From the NCBI RefSeq assembly GCF_050624435.1, contig NC_134547.1, positions 29,560,419 through 29,624,418 of the forward strand: DNA of 64,000 nucleotides. Direction: 5' to 3'. This DNA is from Tenrec ecaudatus. Its lineage: Eukaryota > Chordata > Mammalia > Afrosoricida > Tenrecidae. Both the position numbers and the translations under genes were made by a program. The notes beneath the pieces are model-generated. The model was not told where the DNA came from. It saw nothing but the letters and a program-made list of their open reading frames with translations, and did not search any database. This document shows, one piece after another, positions 1-11,316 of the stretch (positions are counted from its first letter, which is position 1; each line of letters opens with the position of its first letter).

Positions 1-1592
1 AAATTGTTTATCCTGCATGAGACATTAATAAGTGCAAAAACCAGGCAAAGTCAAACAAAATAACAAAGGAAGACAAAGCCAACAAAACAATATCAACAAC
101 TACAAAAACCAAAATAACAACAAAAGAAAGTCAGTGACAAAAAAGGAAAAACCTACAAATAGTTCCAGGTCTGTAGTTCGACCTTTAGGAGTGTTTTTCA
201 GTCGAGTCTGATGGGGTGCCACATTCTGTCTCCAAAGTCTATTTTCGGTATTCCCCGGGGATTTTATCACTTTGCTCCCCTTGCTGTTCTGTTGCATGCC
301 CTTGGTGTTTTGCCCCAGTGTGATGGGGTCGGATTGGGCACTATTCCCACACTGTGTCTCCAGTGTTGTTTCCTGTAGCACTGTGGTTCAGTGAAGGACA
401 TTGTGTCTCATGGTGGGGCCAGCCCTATGGTCCTCTCTGTACATTGTCTGCTGTAAGCACGAATATCATCCTTGGGGCTTGGTGAGCCAGGATGTGTTCT
501 CCTCACTCTCCATCCCTCTTCGTTTCTCCTGTGTTCTCTAATCAGACGTACCCCACCCCCAAGCTGTAGCTTCAGTGCTGTCCTCTGAAATGCATTCTTC
601 TGTGTGTGTGTGAGGGGGGAGTGTCCACATAGTTGGGATTGGAGCAGGCCCTTCAGATCTCTCTGTTGGTTCTCTGGTACATGCCAGTATGCTGTATTCA
701 GCATCAGGTTGGAGCCTGGTCTCACTCTCACTCTCCTGTGGCGAGAGAAACAATACCCTCCCCTTGGGTGGGTTAATCCCCCCACCCATGTCTTTTTTCC
801 ACTCTTTCTTTCACCCTCTGATTTAGTTGGCTGCTGTATGTATCCCTGGATTGGGTTTGGCCCCTGCCATAGTTGCTGGACCTCACCCCAGGGATGTATG
901 TATATAGTAGCTTTTCCCCTATGCAACGTTCTTTTCTTTTTAAGCTTACCTCAATGGACTCATATTGTATTTGTCTTTTTGTGCTTGACTTACTTCACTT
1001 AGCATAATTTACTCCAGTTCTTCCCATGTGGCGATATGCTTCATGCGTTCATCGCTGCATTTTAGGGATGCGTAGTACTCCATTGTATGGGTGTACCACA
1101 GTTTTTTTATCCATTTGTCCATTGATGGAAATTTTGGTTGTTTCCAACTCCTTGCAATTGTGAACTGTGCCGTGATGAACACTGGAGCACAGATGTCTGG
1201 CCATGATTTTTTTCATTGTCTCTTCTGGGTATATGCCCAGTACGGGGATTGCTGGGTCGTGTGGTAGCTCAATCTTCATCTGTTTTAGATATTGCCAAAT
1301 CAATTTCCATAATGGCTCTATGTACCTACAAGTCCACCAGCAGTGGATGAGAGTTCCTATCTCACCACAACCCCTCCAACACTTGTTGCTTTATGATTTT
1401 TTTGAATTGGGCTATCTTCAAGGGTGTTGGGTGGTATCTCATAGTTTTAATTTGCATTTCTCTAATGGCTATATGATCGGGAACATTTTCTCATGTGTTT
1501 ATTGACGATTTGGATTTCTGCCCCTGTGAAACTTCTGTTCAGGTCCTTTGCCCACCTCCTCGTCATAGCATTAGGCATTTCTCTCAGGTTTT

Positions 1593-1841
1593 CTACAGCT
1601 TCTCTGTCTTATTTGACTGCCTCTCCCATTTGTTGAAGTCTGCCTGGTTATATTCCAGATCACTGGTGTGATTCTCTGCCTCCTCCAGTCTGTTGGTAAA
1701 GTCTGTTATTTTGTTGCTGGATTTTGTTATTTCATCCCTTAGGTCTTGTATTTCCCTTTGGTGAGTGGCCATTATCTCCTCTATCATTTCATTCATTTTC
1801 TGTATTGCTTCTCTCATATCCTGTATGACTAAAAGCATCAT
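1593..1841 (-). pseudogene. L1 ORF1 N-terminal coiled-coil fragment
   Basis: An 82-codon open frame that is mostly alpha-helical and rich in E, K, N and Q. It contains 'REIQDLRDEITKSSNKITDF', 'RLEEAE' and 'NKTEKL', the composition of the L1 ORF1p coiled coil. ORF1p is the trimeric RNA-binding protein of the L1 particle. The RRM and C-terminal domains are absent because the sequence switches to ORF2 at about 1560. It is a relic, with no host function implied. Confidence 0.7.
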
Positions 1842-2582
1842 TCTGAAAATTTCTTTCTGTCGAGGTCAATGTCTGCTTCTTCTATGCACATTGTTAGAAT
1901 CATGAATTCTTCTGGCATTGTGTTCTGTTTCTCCTGATTTCTCATTGAGGCTGTTGGGGTTGGTTGCTGTTTCCATGTTGCTTTAGAGGAGCGCAACACC
2001 ATCTTCTAGAGAGATTCTGGAAGGGCTCTATCTTTGGGAGACTCGTATGAGCGCTTCTTTGCACTACCTGAAGCTAGTTGTACTGGGTGGTTGGGCTACC
2101 ACTTTATCTTTCTATGGCTTTACTCTTAACCTAGCCAATCAGTATTCTATTCTTTAGAATGTGAGTTGGACAGTCATCTCAGGAGATGCTGGTCGGGTGG
2201 TTGTGGGCCCACAAGGATGGCACTTCACTGGCTGATCTCCCAGGAAGCCATGGTGGTGTGGCCCATGGGGATTGGAGTACCTTGGATGGTGTGGTGGTGG
2301 TTCCCTCTGCAACAGGGGTGCCAAAGAGGGTGGGTGGGTGTACCCTCCTTGGTGAAGAGCACCGTGGATGGGAGGTGGCATTACTTTAGTCAGAGAGATC
2401 GCTGTGGAGGTTGGATGGATGTTCATGCAGCAGCATGGAGCACCACAAATGGCGGGCAGGAGTTCCCCCAGACACTTGTAGGGCCTTGGGATGTAGGCAG
2501 CAGTTCCCCAGCCATTTGAAGGGGACATCCCCCAGTGTTTGGGGTACAGTGGAGGGTGGGCATGATTTTCCCAGCTGCATGT

Positions 2583-3185
2583 AAAGCCAATGAGTGTGGG
2601 TGGGAGCTTCCCAAACTTGGCACTCAGGGTTGCCCTAGGTGGAGGGGAATGGCCTGGAGACAGTAGTAGCATGTGAAAGGAAAAGAGGGGGAAGAGGATA
2701 CAAAGAGGGAAAGGAGAAAACAAAGACAAGAATAAAAGTAGAAACAAATTAATATGCAAAAAAAGCAAAGGGAAGAAAAAGAAAACAACAAAGAAGGAAA
2801 ACTGAGCCTTCTGAGACTGTGGCAGGAAAGAGAGGAGATAGAAGAAGCAGGAAAAGGGAACTAAGATGAAAAAAAATAAGAAAAAATTAAATAAAGAGAT
2901 ATCTGAGCCTCATACCGAGCTGTGTGCAGCACTGCCACAGAGGCCAGGCTGGAGTTCTCCTTGCTGGGTGGGCAGAGTTGCCCTGGGTGGAGGGTAGTGG
3001 CCTGGAAACCAGCAGTGGCATGTGAGAGGAAAGAAAGGGAGAGAGAAGAAAAATAAAGAAAAAGGAGAAAAGAGAGAGAGAAAAGAAACAAAACTGGGCC
3101 CGCTGAGACTGACTGTGGTGGGAAAGCGAGAAGAAAGAGAGAGGAAAAATAATAAAAAGTAAGGAGCTATCTGAGTCCTGATCGC
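2583..3185 (-). repeat. Duplicated block in L1 5' UTR (about 348-bp period)
   Basis: Two head-to-tail copies of a block. The first starts near 2583 and the second near 2930. Each has 'gttgccct(a/g)ggtggagg', then 'tggcctgga(g/a)ac', then a purine-rich run with many AAAG and GAGA. Purine-rich copies differ in small indels; the second is shorter. Related G-rich segments (2333-2582 and 3265-3500, sharing 'catgcagcagcatgg' and 'cctgcagcagtgtgg') flank the pair. This resembles the monomers of promoter-bearing L1 5' UTRs. Confidence 0.6.
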
Positions 3186-4488
3186 CTGACTGGTGCTGGA
3201 GGGGTTCCAACCCTGTCTCAAGGTGGCGGGGTGGTCTGCCTGCTTTGGTGTAGGGTCCCGCAGATGCTGGGCGGAATTACCCTCGTAGGCATGATCACAG
3301 CGGAGGTCAGGCAGAGGTTCCTGCAGCAGTGTGGAGTGGAGGAGACGACCTTGTGCAACACTGCAGCAGCCGGAGGGGTGGGGGAATTCCCTCAGCCACG
3401 TGTAGGGCCCCAGGACAGCCAAGGGATCCACCAGCCACGAGAAGGACTTGTAGGAGACAGGCAGGATTTCCCCAGGGGCATGAAGGTCCACCGAGGGCAG
3501 ACAATAGCTCCCCCATAGGACTTGCGGAGTTGCCGTTGTTTGTGCTGAGGTGGCTGTTGCCTCTGTAGCTCAGATAAGTTTGTTTTGTTGTGTTTCCCCT
3601 GGCCGTCTGGAATTGAATTAAATTAACTCCAGGCTACGGGCTGTTTATGCTCTGTGGAACTTTCTGAGGCTGATGTTTGTCCCAGAGGCTCTTTGTTCTG
3701 TTGGAAACCTCTGGGCTGTGGTCTGTAGCTAACTTCGGGCTTTCCTTAGCTCTGGCTACCTTGTTGTGTTGATGTATGCTAAAGGACTTGTTCTGCAGGT
3801 TTGTCAGGATTTGAAGTTCTTACCAAGGAAATATTTTTTCTCCTTTTTATATTGGGATTGTGGGTGCCCTGATTTCCGGGCTGTTACACTGACCCCCAGG
3901 GAAGGAGACCTAGCTTGTCAAAGAGGTTTTTGGTTTTTTTTTCTCTTTCTCTCAGCCAACTGGAACTAAACTTCCCCTGGCCCTCTCCCCTCACTATTGG
4001 CTGCCTGTTTGTGCTCTGCCAAATTGCAATCTGACACAGGTAAATTTTCTGTTATCTTTTCAATTGCTGCAAATCTATGGCTGCCCATTGCAACCTCTAG
4101 ACTGTGAGCGCAAGGCAGCCAACAGTGCGGGAAACTCTGATGTGGGGTCCTGTGACCCACTTTCAGAGGCTCTCCTCCAATCTGGGATCGCAACCACTTT
4201 TAGACAGCAGCCTGGGCAATCACCGCTCACTGCCAGACTAGGGCACCAGGAGGGACTGGGTTCAGTGGAGCCCGCAAGCCCAGCACACTGAACCAAGAGC
4301 ATCACAGTGTATTCTCAGTTCTCTTTGTGAGTGAAAATTTTAAAAGCAGGGATCTGGACCAGACCCTAGCACCTGATGCTAATTTTAGTACTCGGCCTTC
4401 CAGTCTCGCTCTCATTACCCTTAATTTTCTGGTCTGGCAGGAGCTCCAGTCAGGCAAATCGACCTGGATGCCATCTTCCCATATTATC

Positions 4489-4591
4489 TGGAATATTTTC
4501 TGAATGTACAATTGCTCTTTGATAGAGAGTTCTCTCTTACACCCATATGAGTGTCTATGAATTTGTTTCTGTAATCAACCCAGACTAACAC
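4489..4591 (-). repeat. R1 repeat, 5' portion only
   Basis: Matches the first ~100 bp of the R1 family in reverse orientation: 'caattgctctttgatag', then 'cccatatgagtgtctatgaa', then 'tcaacccagactaacac'. The full copy is at 28530-29054. The remaining ~400 bp are missing. Confidence 0.7.
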
Positions 4592-4592
4592 A

Positions 4593-5965
4593 TAATCTCT
4601 CCTGAAAGCATGTCTAAAGTACATGAGACAGGTCTCCTCATCTGATCCTTTCAGGAGCATTCTGGCTGTACTTGTCCAAGATAGATTTGTATGTTCTTTT
4701 GGCAGTTCATTGTACTTTGCCAGCATCAAAGTTCAAATGTATCGATTCTTCTACGGTCTTCCTTATTCAATGTCTATCACATGCATAGGAGGCAATTAAG
4801 AATGCCAGGGCTTAGGTCAGGAACACCTTACTCCTCCAAGTAACATCCTTGCGTTACAACACTTTGAAGAGGTTTTGTACAGTAGATTTACTCAAAACAA
4901 TGTATTGTTTGATCTCTTTACTGCTGTTTCCATGAGCATTGTCTATAGATTCAAGCAAAATTAAATCCTTAGACAACTTCAAACTTCTCTCCATGTATCA
5001 TGATGTTACCAATTGGTTAAGTTATAAGGATTTTTCTTTTTTTTTACATTTATATTTTCTTTAATTGAGTTGAAATCCAAAATAAAGGCTGTAATTCTTG
5101 ATCTTTGTCAGCAAATGCTTCAAGTCCTTTCAGCAGAGGTTGTTAATAAACCTTCCTCCAATCTTGATGCTGCACATTCTTCTTCATATAATCCAGCTTC
5201 TCTAATTAGTTGCTCCGAATACAGATTCAATAAATATGTTGAGAGGATACAATCCCGATGCACACCTTTCCTGATTTTTAAACCATGCAGTATACCCTTG
5301 TTCTGTTCACACAACTACCTCTTGATTCACGGGCAGGTCTGCACGAGCACAATGAAGTGGTCTGGAATTTCCATTCTCAAAGCTATCCAGAGTTTGTTAT
5401 GACCCGCTCAGTTAAAGGCTTTTGTATAGAAAATAAAACACAAGTAAACATCTTTCTAATATTCTCTGCTTTCAGCCAACCTCCATCTGACATCAGCAAT
5501 GATATCCCGTGTTTCATATCCTCTCTTCTGGCTTTAACCTCTGGCAGTTCCCTGTCAACAAATTGCTACAACTGTTGTCGGATGATCTTCAGCAAAATTT
5601 TATTTGCATGTGGTATTAATGATATTGTTCTATAATTTATGCATTCTTTAGGGTCACCTTTCTCTGGAATGGGTACAAATATTGGTGTCTTCTTGTCGGT
5701 TGGCCAAGTAGCTGTTTTCTAAATGTCTTGGCATAGATGAGCCTCCAGGGATACATGCTTGGTGAAACATTTCAATTGGTACTCTGTCAATTCCTGGAGC
5801 CTTGGGCTTCTTTCAATAACATTGTACTTGACCATGTACTACCTCTTGAAATAGCTGAATGTCAGTGAGTTAATTTTGATAGTGGCTCTGTGGTTTTCCC
5901 CCATCTTATTTTTATGCTTCCTGCATCGGTCAATATTTGCTACACAGACCTCTTTAAAGTGTTTC
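4593..5965 (-). mobile_element. RTE (BovB-type) LINE fragment, reverse-transcriptase to C-terminal part
   Basis: In reverse orientation this is collinear with the 3' half of the RTE at 57068-60262. Shared landmarks include 'ttatgaagcattctggctg'-type sequence near 4660, 'catcatgatgttacc' near 5000, 'tcttcatataatccagcttc' at 5180 and 'tgacatcagcaatgatatcc' near 5490. The frame is broken by many stops, so the reverse transcriptase is dead. The 5' end stops near 5965, where a plus-strand RTE piece begins. Confidence 0.8.
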
Positions 5966-6082
5966 ATTAACAGGGAGCTTCTGGGAATTCAAGCTGGATT
6001 CAGAAGGAGACGTGGAATGAGGGCTATCACTGATGATACCAGATAGTCCTTGGCTGAAAGCAGAGCAAACCAGAAAGACAAA
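5966..6082 (+). mobile_element. RTE LINE fragment, opposite orientation
   Basis: Contains 'caagctggattcagaagg' and 'ttggctgaaagcagag', which correspond to the RT region of the RTE at about 59110-59190 in plus orientation. It abuts the minus-strand RTE piece to the left, giving a head-to-head joint. Confidence 0.65.
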
Positions 6083-6535
6083 GCTTTTTATCAGAGTAAT
6101 GGAATATTAAGAAAACCTCCCGGCCCAGTACAGATCAAGTCCATATGTCCAATATGAGCCCATAAGTCTGATACTAGTTCATAAATCACTCTTCAGACTC
6201 AAACGGCTTGTGCAGTGATGCGGAATGCAGGAAGATCGCAGACCAGTGGGTGAAAACTCTTCTGGATCCAATGCCGGTGGAAACATCTCAGCGCTAGCAC
6301 TGGCTTCCACCGCATGGCTCACTCAGGTCTCAGCATGACTGTACATGGCTAGCCAACAGGAAGGTAAAGCAGAGAGAATGTAGTCCGCCCCCCAGGAGAA
6401 AAGGAGAGGAAGTTCCCAGAATCCTCATGATTAGGTCATGCCCACAAGGAGCCATCAGGCTGTGACCTGATAGGCTAGACCCCACCCTTCTCTCTTAATA
6501 TCCTCAAGTTGACACAAGATTATGTCACTACCACA
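6083..6535 (+). repeat. R1 repeat, 5'-truncated
   Basis: Follows R1 from 'agaaaacctcccggcccagt' through 'gaatgcaggaagatcgcag' to the typical end 'gttgacacaagattatg'. The first ~70 bp of the family are missing. It is embedded between RTE fragments. Confidence 0.75.
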
Positions 6536-6782
6536 ATGTCCAACGTTCACATGCATGTGAGGTGATTGGAAATACCGTGACTTGGGTCTGGCGCACCCTA
6601 ACGCTCAAGAGTCAGCATAGAAGCAGAAGGCCCTCAGAAGATAGACTGGCATAGTGGTTGCAGCAGTGAGTGGGTCAGACAATAATTGTGATGATGGGAC
6701 AGGACCAGGCAGTGTTTCATTCTGTTGTACTGAATTCTGGGTCACTACGTTGAAACAGATTCATGGCCACCTAACAATATAG
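6536..6782. mobile_element. RTE fragments: short minus piece, then plus-strand 3' tail
   Basis: 6536-6603 reads as minus-strand RTE ('cacatgcatgtgaggtgatt', 'gggtctggcgcacc'). 6605-6782 reads as the plus-strand 3' tail: 'gacaggaccaggcagtgttt', 'cattctgttgtactg', ending 'ccacctaacaat'. With the preceding pieces it makes a four-part RTE mosaic. Confidence 0.6.
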
Positions 6783-7265
6783 ACTTAACTTTTTCTAGAA
6801 TGTCACATACTTGGATTCATGCAATGTGTATCCTTTTAGATTGGCTTCTTTTGCTAAGTAATATTCAGTTAAGTTTCCCAATTAGCTCCTTGATAGCTCA
6901 TTTCCTTTTGTTATTAGATAATATTCCACTGAATAGATGTATTGCAGTTTTCTTATCCACTTACTCTTTGAAAGGCATATTTGTTGCTTCCAGTTCGGGC
7001 AATTATGAGTAAATCTATCATAGACATTCCTATGCAGTTTCTTTTGTGTGTGGTCATTGATTTTTAATTCATTTGGGAAAATATCTCGGAGTATGACTTC
7101 TACATCATTTGGCAAGCGTATATTTAGCTTTTTATGTAACTGCCAAACTATGTTCTCACATGGCAGTGTCATTCTGCATTTCCAAGCACGAGAGTTCCTG
7201 TTGCTCCACATCCTCATCAGTGTTTGGTGTTGTCAGTGTCTTGGGTCTAACTATTCCAATAAGTA

Positions 7266-7535
7266 TGTCCCCCAAATCCTCACCGCCATGGAGTCAGTTC
7301 TGACGCACATTGACCGTATAGGACAGGGAACTACCCTTGTGGGGTTTCAAGACTATATGACTATTTACAAGAATAGAAAGCTTTCTCCCATGGAGGGGCT
7401 GGTGGTTTCAAACTGCTGACTTTCCGGTTGGCAGCCCAATGAGTACTCTCACAAGCGGTTACAGTCTTGGAAACCCACAGGGACAGTTCTACCCTATTCC
7501 ATATGGTCACTATGAATGGAAATTGACACAGTGAC
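7266..7535. mobile_element. AfroSINE pair (minus copy then plus fragment)
   Basis: 7266-7447 matches AfroSINE in reverse ('accgccatggagtcagttct', 'ggtggtttcaaactgctgac'). 7448-7535 reads as the plus-strand right half ('ttggaaacccacagggacag', 'gtcactatgaatgg'). The two tRNA-derived pieces lie tail to tail inside the ancient L1. Confidence 0.7.
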
Positions 7536-7717
7536 AGGGAGTGGGTGAGTAGTGTGTAGTGGTATCTCATTGTTATTTTAATTTACTATTTTCCTAATGA
7601 CAATTAATATTGAGCACTTTTCATGTGCTTATTTCCATAATCTGTATGTTTTCTTTGATAGGTGTCTGTTTAGCTCTTCATTGAATTCCCTTTGTTCTTT
7701 TGTCAAAGATCAGTTGA

Positions 7718-8035
7718 TTTTATTTATTTATTAAAAGCATTTTATTAGGGACTCTTACAGATATTTTAAAAATCCATAAATCAGTTATATCAAGCAAACT
7801 TGTACATATGTTTCCATCATCATTTTTAAAACATCTTTCTACTTGAGCCCTTTAATATCAGCTCTTTTTGTTTTCCCTTCTTCCCCCCGACTCTTGGAAA
7901 CCCTTAATCAATTATATATACATACATATATATTTTTTCCTATTCTACACCATCTGGTGTGGTCCCTTCACCCACACTTCTGTTATTCTTCCCCCTTGGG
8001 GGTCAGTTGATTACATTTCAAGGAACTATTTCTGG
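7718..8035 (-). mobile_element. L1 3' tail, divergent subfamily
   Basis: Starts with T-rich 'aaaagcattttattaggga', the reverse of the L1 'cccaataaaatg' end. It follows the usual order: 'catcatcatttttaaaac', a C-rich stretch, then 'cacccacacttctgttattc'. It is 5'-truncated, and the ancient L1 resumes directly after. Confidence 0.7.
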
Positions 8036-8191
8036 ATTCTATTTTGTCCGGTTTATCTCTGTATCTGGTTTTTTTTTGTAAATAGGCTTTTTATTTTATT
8101 TTTATTTTTTTGCCTTTGCATAAAATGTATTTATTTTTTTTAACATTTTATTAGGAGCTCATACAACTCTTATCACAATCCATACATATAC

Positions 8192-8197
8192 ATCCAT
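8192..8197. repeat. Target-site duplication ATCCAT (left copy; right copy 8683-8688)
   Basis: Identical six-base flanks of the solo LTR. The uninterrupted L1 sequence at other copies reads 'cacaatccatacatacatc', so ATCCAT is native L1 sequence duplicated on integration. Confidence 0.85.
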
Positions 8198-8682
8198 TGT
8201 CCCGTCCCGCGGGACATCAAGAACGTGGATACCTGAAAGAGGGACTGGGAATGAAGATGGGCAAGGGCGCGAGAAATGGAGGCAAAAAAGGAATCTGATC
8301 AAGCCTCATTTATTGAGTTGAGAGCAGAGGTTTAAATAGCCAGCGAGGGGCTGGCACCATTACGTCACATGTAAAATAAGGTACAGCTGAGGTAGCCAAT
8401 AGTCGTGCATCTTCAAACAAGGAAGGGATGGCGGGCAACTGATCAAACAGGTAAGTATGCTAATGAAGCATTCCTGGTGAGCCTGGGGGGAAATGCCAGC
8501 AGACATGTATTGACCAATGAGCATAGCAGCTGCTAGTGAAAGATCACCAATCCTAGCAAGGGTCAGGGCAGCCACCCTCTGGCGGGAAAGGAACAAAGGA
8601 CAGAAAAACCTCTGGGCAGTTTGTATGGCGAGAGTAGATTCATGGCTAAAATCCAGGGTGGGGAGACACGCAGCTCCCTACA
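8198..8682 (-). mobile_element. Solo LTR of an endogenous retrovirus, 6-bp target duplication
   Basis: 485 bp. On the minus strand it starts TGTAGGGAGC and ends GGGACGGGACA, giving TG...CA termini. The flanks are exactly ATCCAT on both sides (8192-8197 and 8683-8688). A 6-bp duplication is usual for class II (betaretrovirus-like, ERVK) elements. Near 8310-8335 the minus strand has a TATTTAAA box followed within about 20 bp by AATAAA, a compact promoter and poly(A) arrangement. No internal viral genes remain. Confidence 0.85.
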
Positions 8683-8877
8683 ATCCATCAATTGTATAAA
8701 GCACATCCATACATTCTTTGCCCTCATCATTTTCAAAGTATTTGCTCTCCACTTAAGCATCAGGTCCTGTAAATAGGCTTTTCAATGCATTAAAAATTAC
8801 TACAAAATCCACAGTAATTGCATCAGTGATGAAATCTCAATCTTACTCGTGCCTTTATGTGAATTATTCTTTTTAAT

Positions 8878-9211
8878 TTTTATTTTAATTAATCTTTTTA
8901 TTGGGGCTCATACAACTCTTATCACAATCCATACATACATCAATTGAGCAAAGCACCCCTATACATTCGTTGCCCTCGTCATTCTCAAAATTTGCCTTCC
9001 ACTTGGGTTCCTGGAATCAGCTCGGTTTCCTTTCCCCCCCTCCTCCCTCCCGCTCCCCCTTCCCCCTGGTCCCTTAATAGTTTATAAATAATTATTTATC
9101 TTATCTTACCCTGCCCGGCGTCTCCCCTCACCCACCTTCCCATTGCCCATCCCCCAGAGAGGAGGTTACACATAGATCCCCAAGATGGATTCTCCCTTTC
9201 TACACCCCCTT
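8878..9211 (-). mobile_element. L1 3' tail, 5'-truncated
   Basis: 'tttttattggggctcatac' and 'aactcttatcacaatcc' mark the L1 3' end at the left. The C-rich section at 9030-9075 and 'cagagaggaggttacacata' follow in the usual order. Ancient L1 resumes at 9212 with 'ctgtatctgttctttcagc'. Confidence 0.85.
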
Positions 9212-10849
9212 CTGTATCTGTTCTTTCAGCAGTATCACACTGTTTCAATTATTGTAGTGTTCTGCTAAGTTTTGTAGTCAAATAGTTTTAGTCCTCTAGC
9301 TTCGCTCTTTTTATTCAGTATAGTGTTGCTTTTTCCCTTTCTATATAAACTTTAGAGTGCTTGTCAGTATTCCCAAAATAACTTGCTGAGGTTTTGATTG
9401 GTATTACATTGAATCTAGTTGGAGAAATAGTAGTCTATGTTCAATGATAAGAAGACTAAAAAAATTTAAGATGTCAGTTTTCCTATTACTTACATCTTTG
9501 ATTTATTCTTATCTGTTTTGAACACCCTTATGGTAAATGTCTAGATTTTGCTAGATTTATTTTGCTAGATTTATTCCTAAGTATTTCTTTTCCTTCTTTT
9601 TGTGCTAGTATGAACGATATTGTGTCTTTACCTTCAAACTCTTAACTCCTGGTTTCTGGCATCTAAGAAAGCAATTGGCTTTTGTATATTAATCCTGTAT
9701 CTTATAATCTTGCCATAATCACTTATTGTTTCTGGAGTTTTTTTGCCAATTATTTTGATTTTGTACATGGAAAAAATGTAATTTAATGTGCTAATAAAGG
9801 TAATTTATTATTTTCCAATTATCATGTATTTTATTTTATTGTTTTAAAATGGTAACTAGAGTTTTTAGTATGAACTTGAATATGTGTGGTGAGAAGGGAC
9901 ATCTTTGCTTTGTTTCTGACATCTATTTTCTCACTATTAATTATAGTGCAACTGTAGGTGTTTTACCTGTATTCTGAATCAAGTCTAGGAAGTGTTCTTC
10001 TATCTTTTGTTTGCCGAGAGGTTATATCATGAATAGGTGTTGAATTCTGTTAAATGATTTTCTGTTACCTATTTATGATCACATGTGTTTTCTTCTGTAG
10101 CCTGCTGATGTGATGGTCTGCATTAATTGATTTGGAATGTTGAGCCTTTCTTATATAACTGGAATAGTTCTCAGTTGCTTATGGAATAGAATTAATATAA
10201 AATGTATCTGTTAGTTTACATTATATTAATATTGTATAGAAAATATGTTTTATATGAACATTTTAATAATAATTTATGAGGTAAAGCTACCTCATAAAAT
10301 GAGTTAAAAAGTATCATCCATATGAGACCACCAAGGTAACACTTGCCCAGAAACAAGTCTTAGACAGCAAGAAGGGCAAAAAGGGCAAATGGAAATAATG
10401 AAACTCGGGAGGAAGCATAATTGAGAGAATTGTAACTAATTTTAAAAAATCTGTACCAATTGTTGAATGGAAAACTAATTTGCTCTTTAAATTTACTTCC
10501 ATCCAAATTATAATAAAAATAAACAAATCCAAGTAGTCTCCCTGTTTATATGTTTTGGAAAATATTGTAGAGAATTTTTTCCCCTTATATTTTTTAGTAG
10601 ACTTCGCCATCTGGGCCAACTGCTTTTTATTTTGTAATGTTATCAATTGTTGACTTTAATACATATATGCCTATTCAGATAGCCTGTTTCTCCTTAAGTG
10701 GATTTTTTCCCCAAGGAACTGACCCGTTTCTTCTAAGTTATTTGATTGGTTGACAAAGTTGTTCATATTATTTCTTTATTGCTCTTTTAATATCAGCAGA
10801 ATCAGTGGTGATGGCCCCTTTTCCATCTCTGATGTTAGTGATTGGTGGT

Positions 10850-10950
10850 GCCATTTTGGCGCTTTGGGCAAGGATTGGCCTGCTAACCACCAAGTTGGTT
10901 CAGACCCACCAGCCACTCTACAGGAGGAAGAGGAAGCTGAGTGGCACTTC
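10850..10950 (+). mobile_element. AfroSINE fragment
   Basis: Degenerate plus-strand left half: 'gcctgctaaccaccaagttg', 'ccaccagccactctacagga'. It is flanked by ancient L1 on both sides. Confidence 0.55.
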
Positions 10951-11039
10951 TGTTTGACTCTTTCCCGTATTCCTATTTATATTACGCATCTGTTGTTTCA
11001 TGTTATACGCCTATCAAATCAAGGTTTGCTTTTATGATG

Positions 11040-11316
11040 CTTTTGGTTTCATGGCTAAGAAATTTTTATGTATTCTAAGATCACAATTTTTTCCTCAGAA
11101 ATGGACAAATTTAGCTTTTAACTTTAGGTCTTAAAGGTATTTCAAGTCAGCTTTTGTGTATTGAGTGGGTTGCAGTTCATTGTCTCCGTATACCCCGTTG
11201 TGCCAACATTGCTTATTGTAAAGGGTTCCTTTCCACCACTGAATTACTGAGATGCACTTGAGAAAAACTCATTAATCATGTATGTGTAGTTCTATTTCTT
11301 GATCTCTACTATTATG
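11040..11316 (-). mobile_element. Ancient L1 ORF2 fragment
   Basis: 'ggctaagaaatttttatgta' and 'tttaggtcttaaagg' followed by 'gaaaaactcattaatcatg' fit a more C-terminal part of L1 ORF2 in reverse. It is out of order relative to 9212-10850, so it is a separate fragment or a rearrangement. Confidence 0.5.

Larger units (their letters stand above)
1..4440 (-). mobile_element. L1 LINE with internal deletion, including 5' UTR (runs off left edge)
   Basis: Read on the minus strand, 1050-1545 is the ORF2 C-terminal end typical of L1, with 'ttgatggaaattttggttg' and 'tatgcccagtacggggat'. The 3' UTR continues left out of the window. At about 1560 the ORF2 sequence meets ORF1 N-terminal coiled-coil sequence (1593-1841), so most of ORF2 and the end of ORF1 are missing. 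From about 1850 rightwards the DNA is G-rich and duplicated, as in a 5' UTR. The right boundary is not sharp; I end it before the R1 fragment. The element cannot be active. Confidence 0.75.
8092..8771 (-). mobile_element. Young L1 3' tail, later split by a solo LTR
   Basis: The L1 3' end lies at the left: T-rich tract, then 'aacattttattaggagctc' and 'atacaactcttatcacaatc'. It resumes after the LTR at 8689 with 'caattgtataaagcacat' and ends near 8771. Flanks share a target duplication: 'tgtaaataggctttt' at about 8078-8092 and again at 8770-8784. This is therefore a short 5'-truncated retrotransposition. Confidence 0.85.
6783..10850 (-). mobile_element. Ancient L1 ORF2 region, split by younger insertions
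   Basis: Diverged L1 ORF2 on the minus strand. The C-terminal end is at 6783-7264 and 7536-7717. It resumes at about 8036-8076 ('gaactatttctggattct') and 9212-10850, covering the reverse-transcriptase region, with 'gtttcaattattgtagtg' at 9242 and 'atcagtggtgatggcccc' at 10800. Interruptions are AfroSINE (7266-7535), a younger L1 tail (7718-8035), an L1 tail with LTR (8092-8771) and another L1 tail (8878-9211). No long open frame survives. 8776-8875 and about 10180-10480 are too diverged to place confidently. Confidence 0.75.

Noticed and set aside
408-926. 172-codon minus-strand frame
   Set aside because: Within the L1 3' UTR; no similarity to a protein family seen.
2154-2768. 204-codon minus-strand frame in the L1 5' UTR
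   Set aside because: Proline/serine/histidine-rich translation of G-rich UTR repeats, with no recognised domain.
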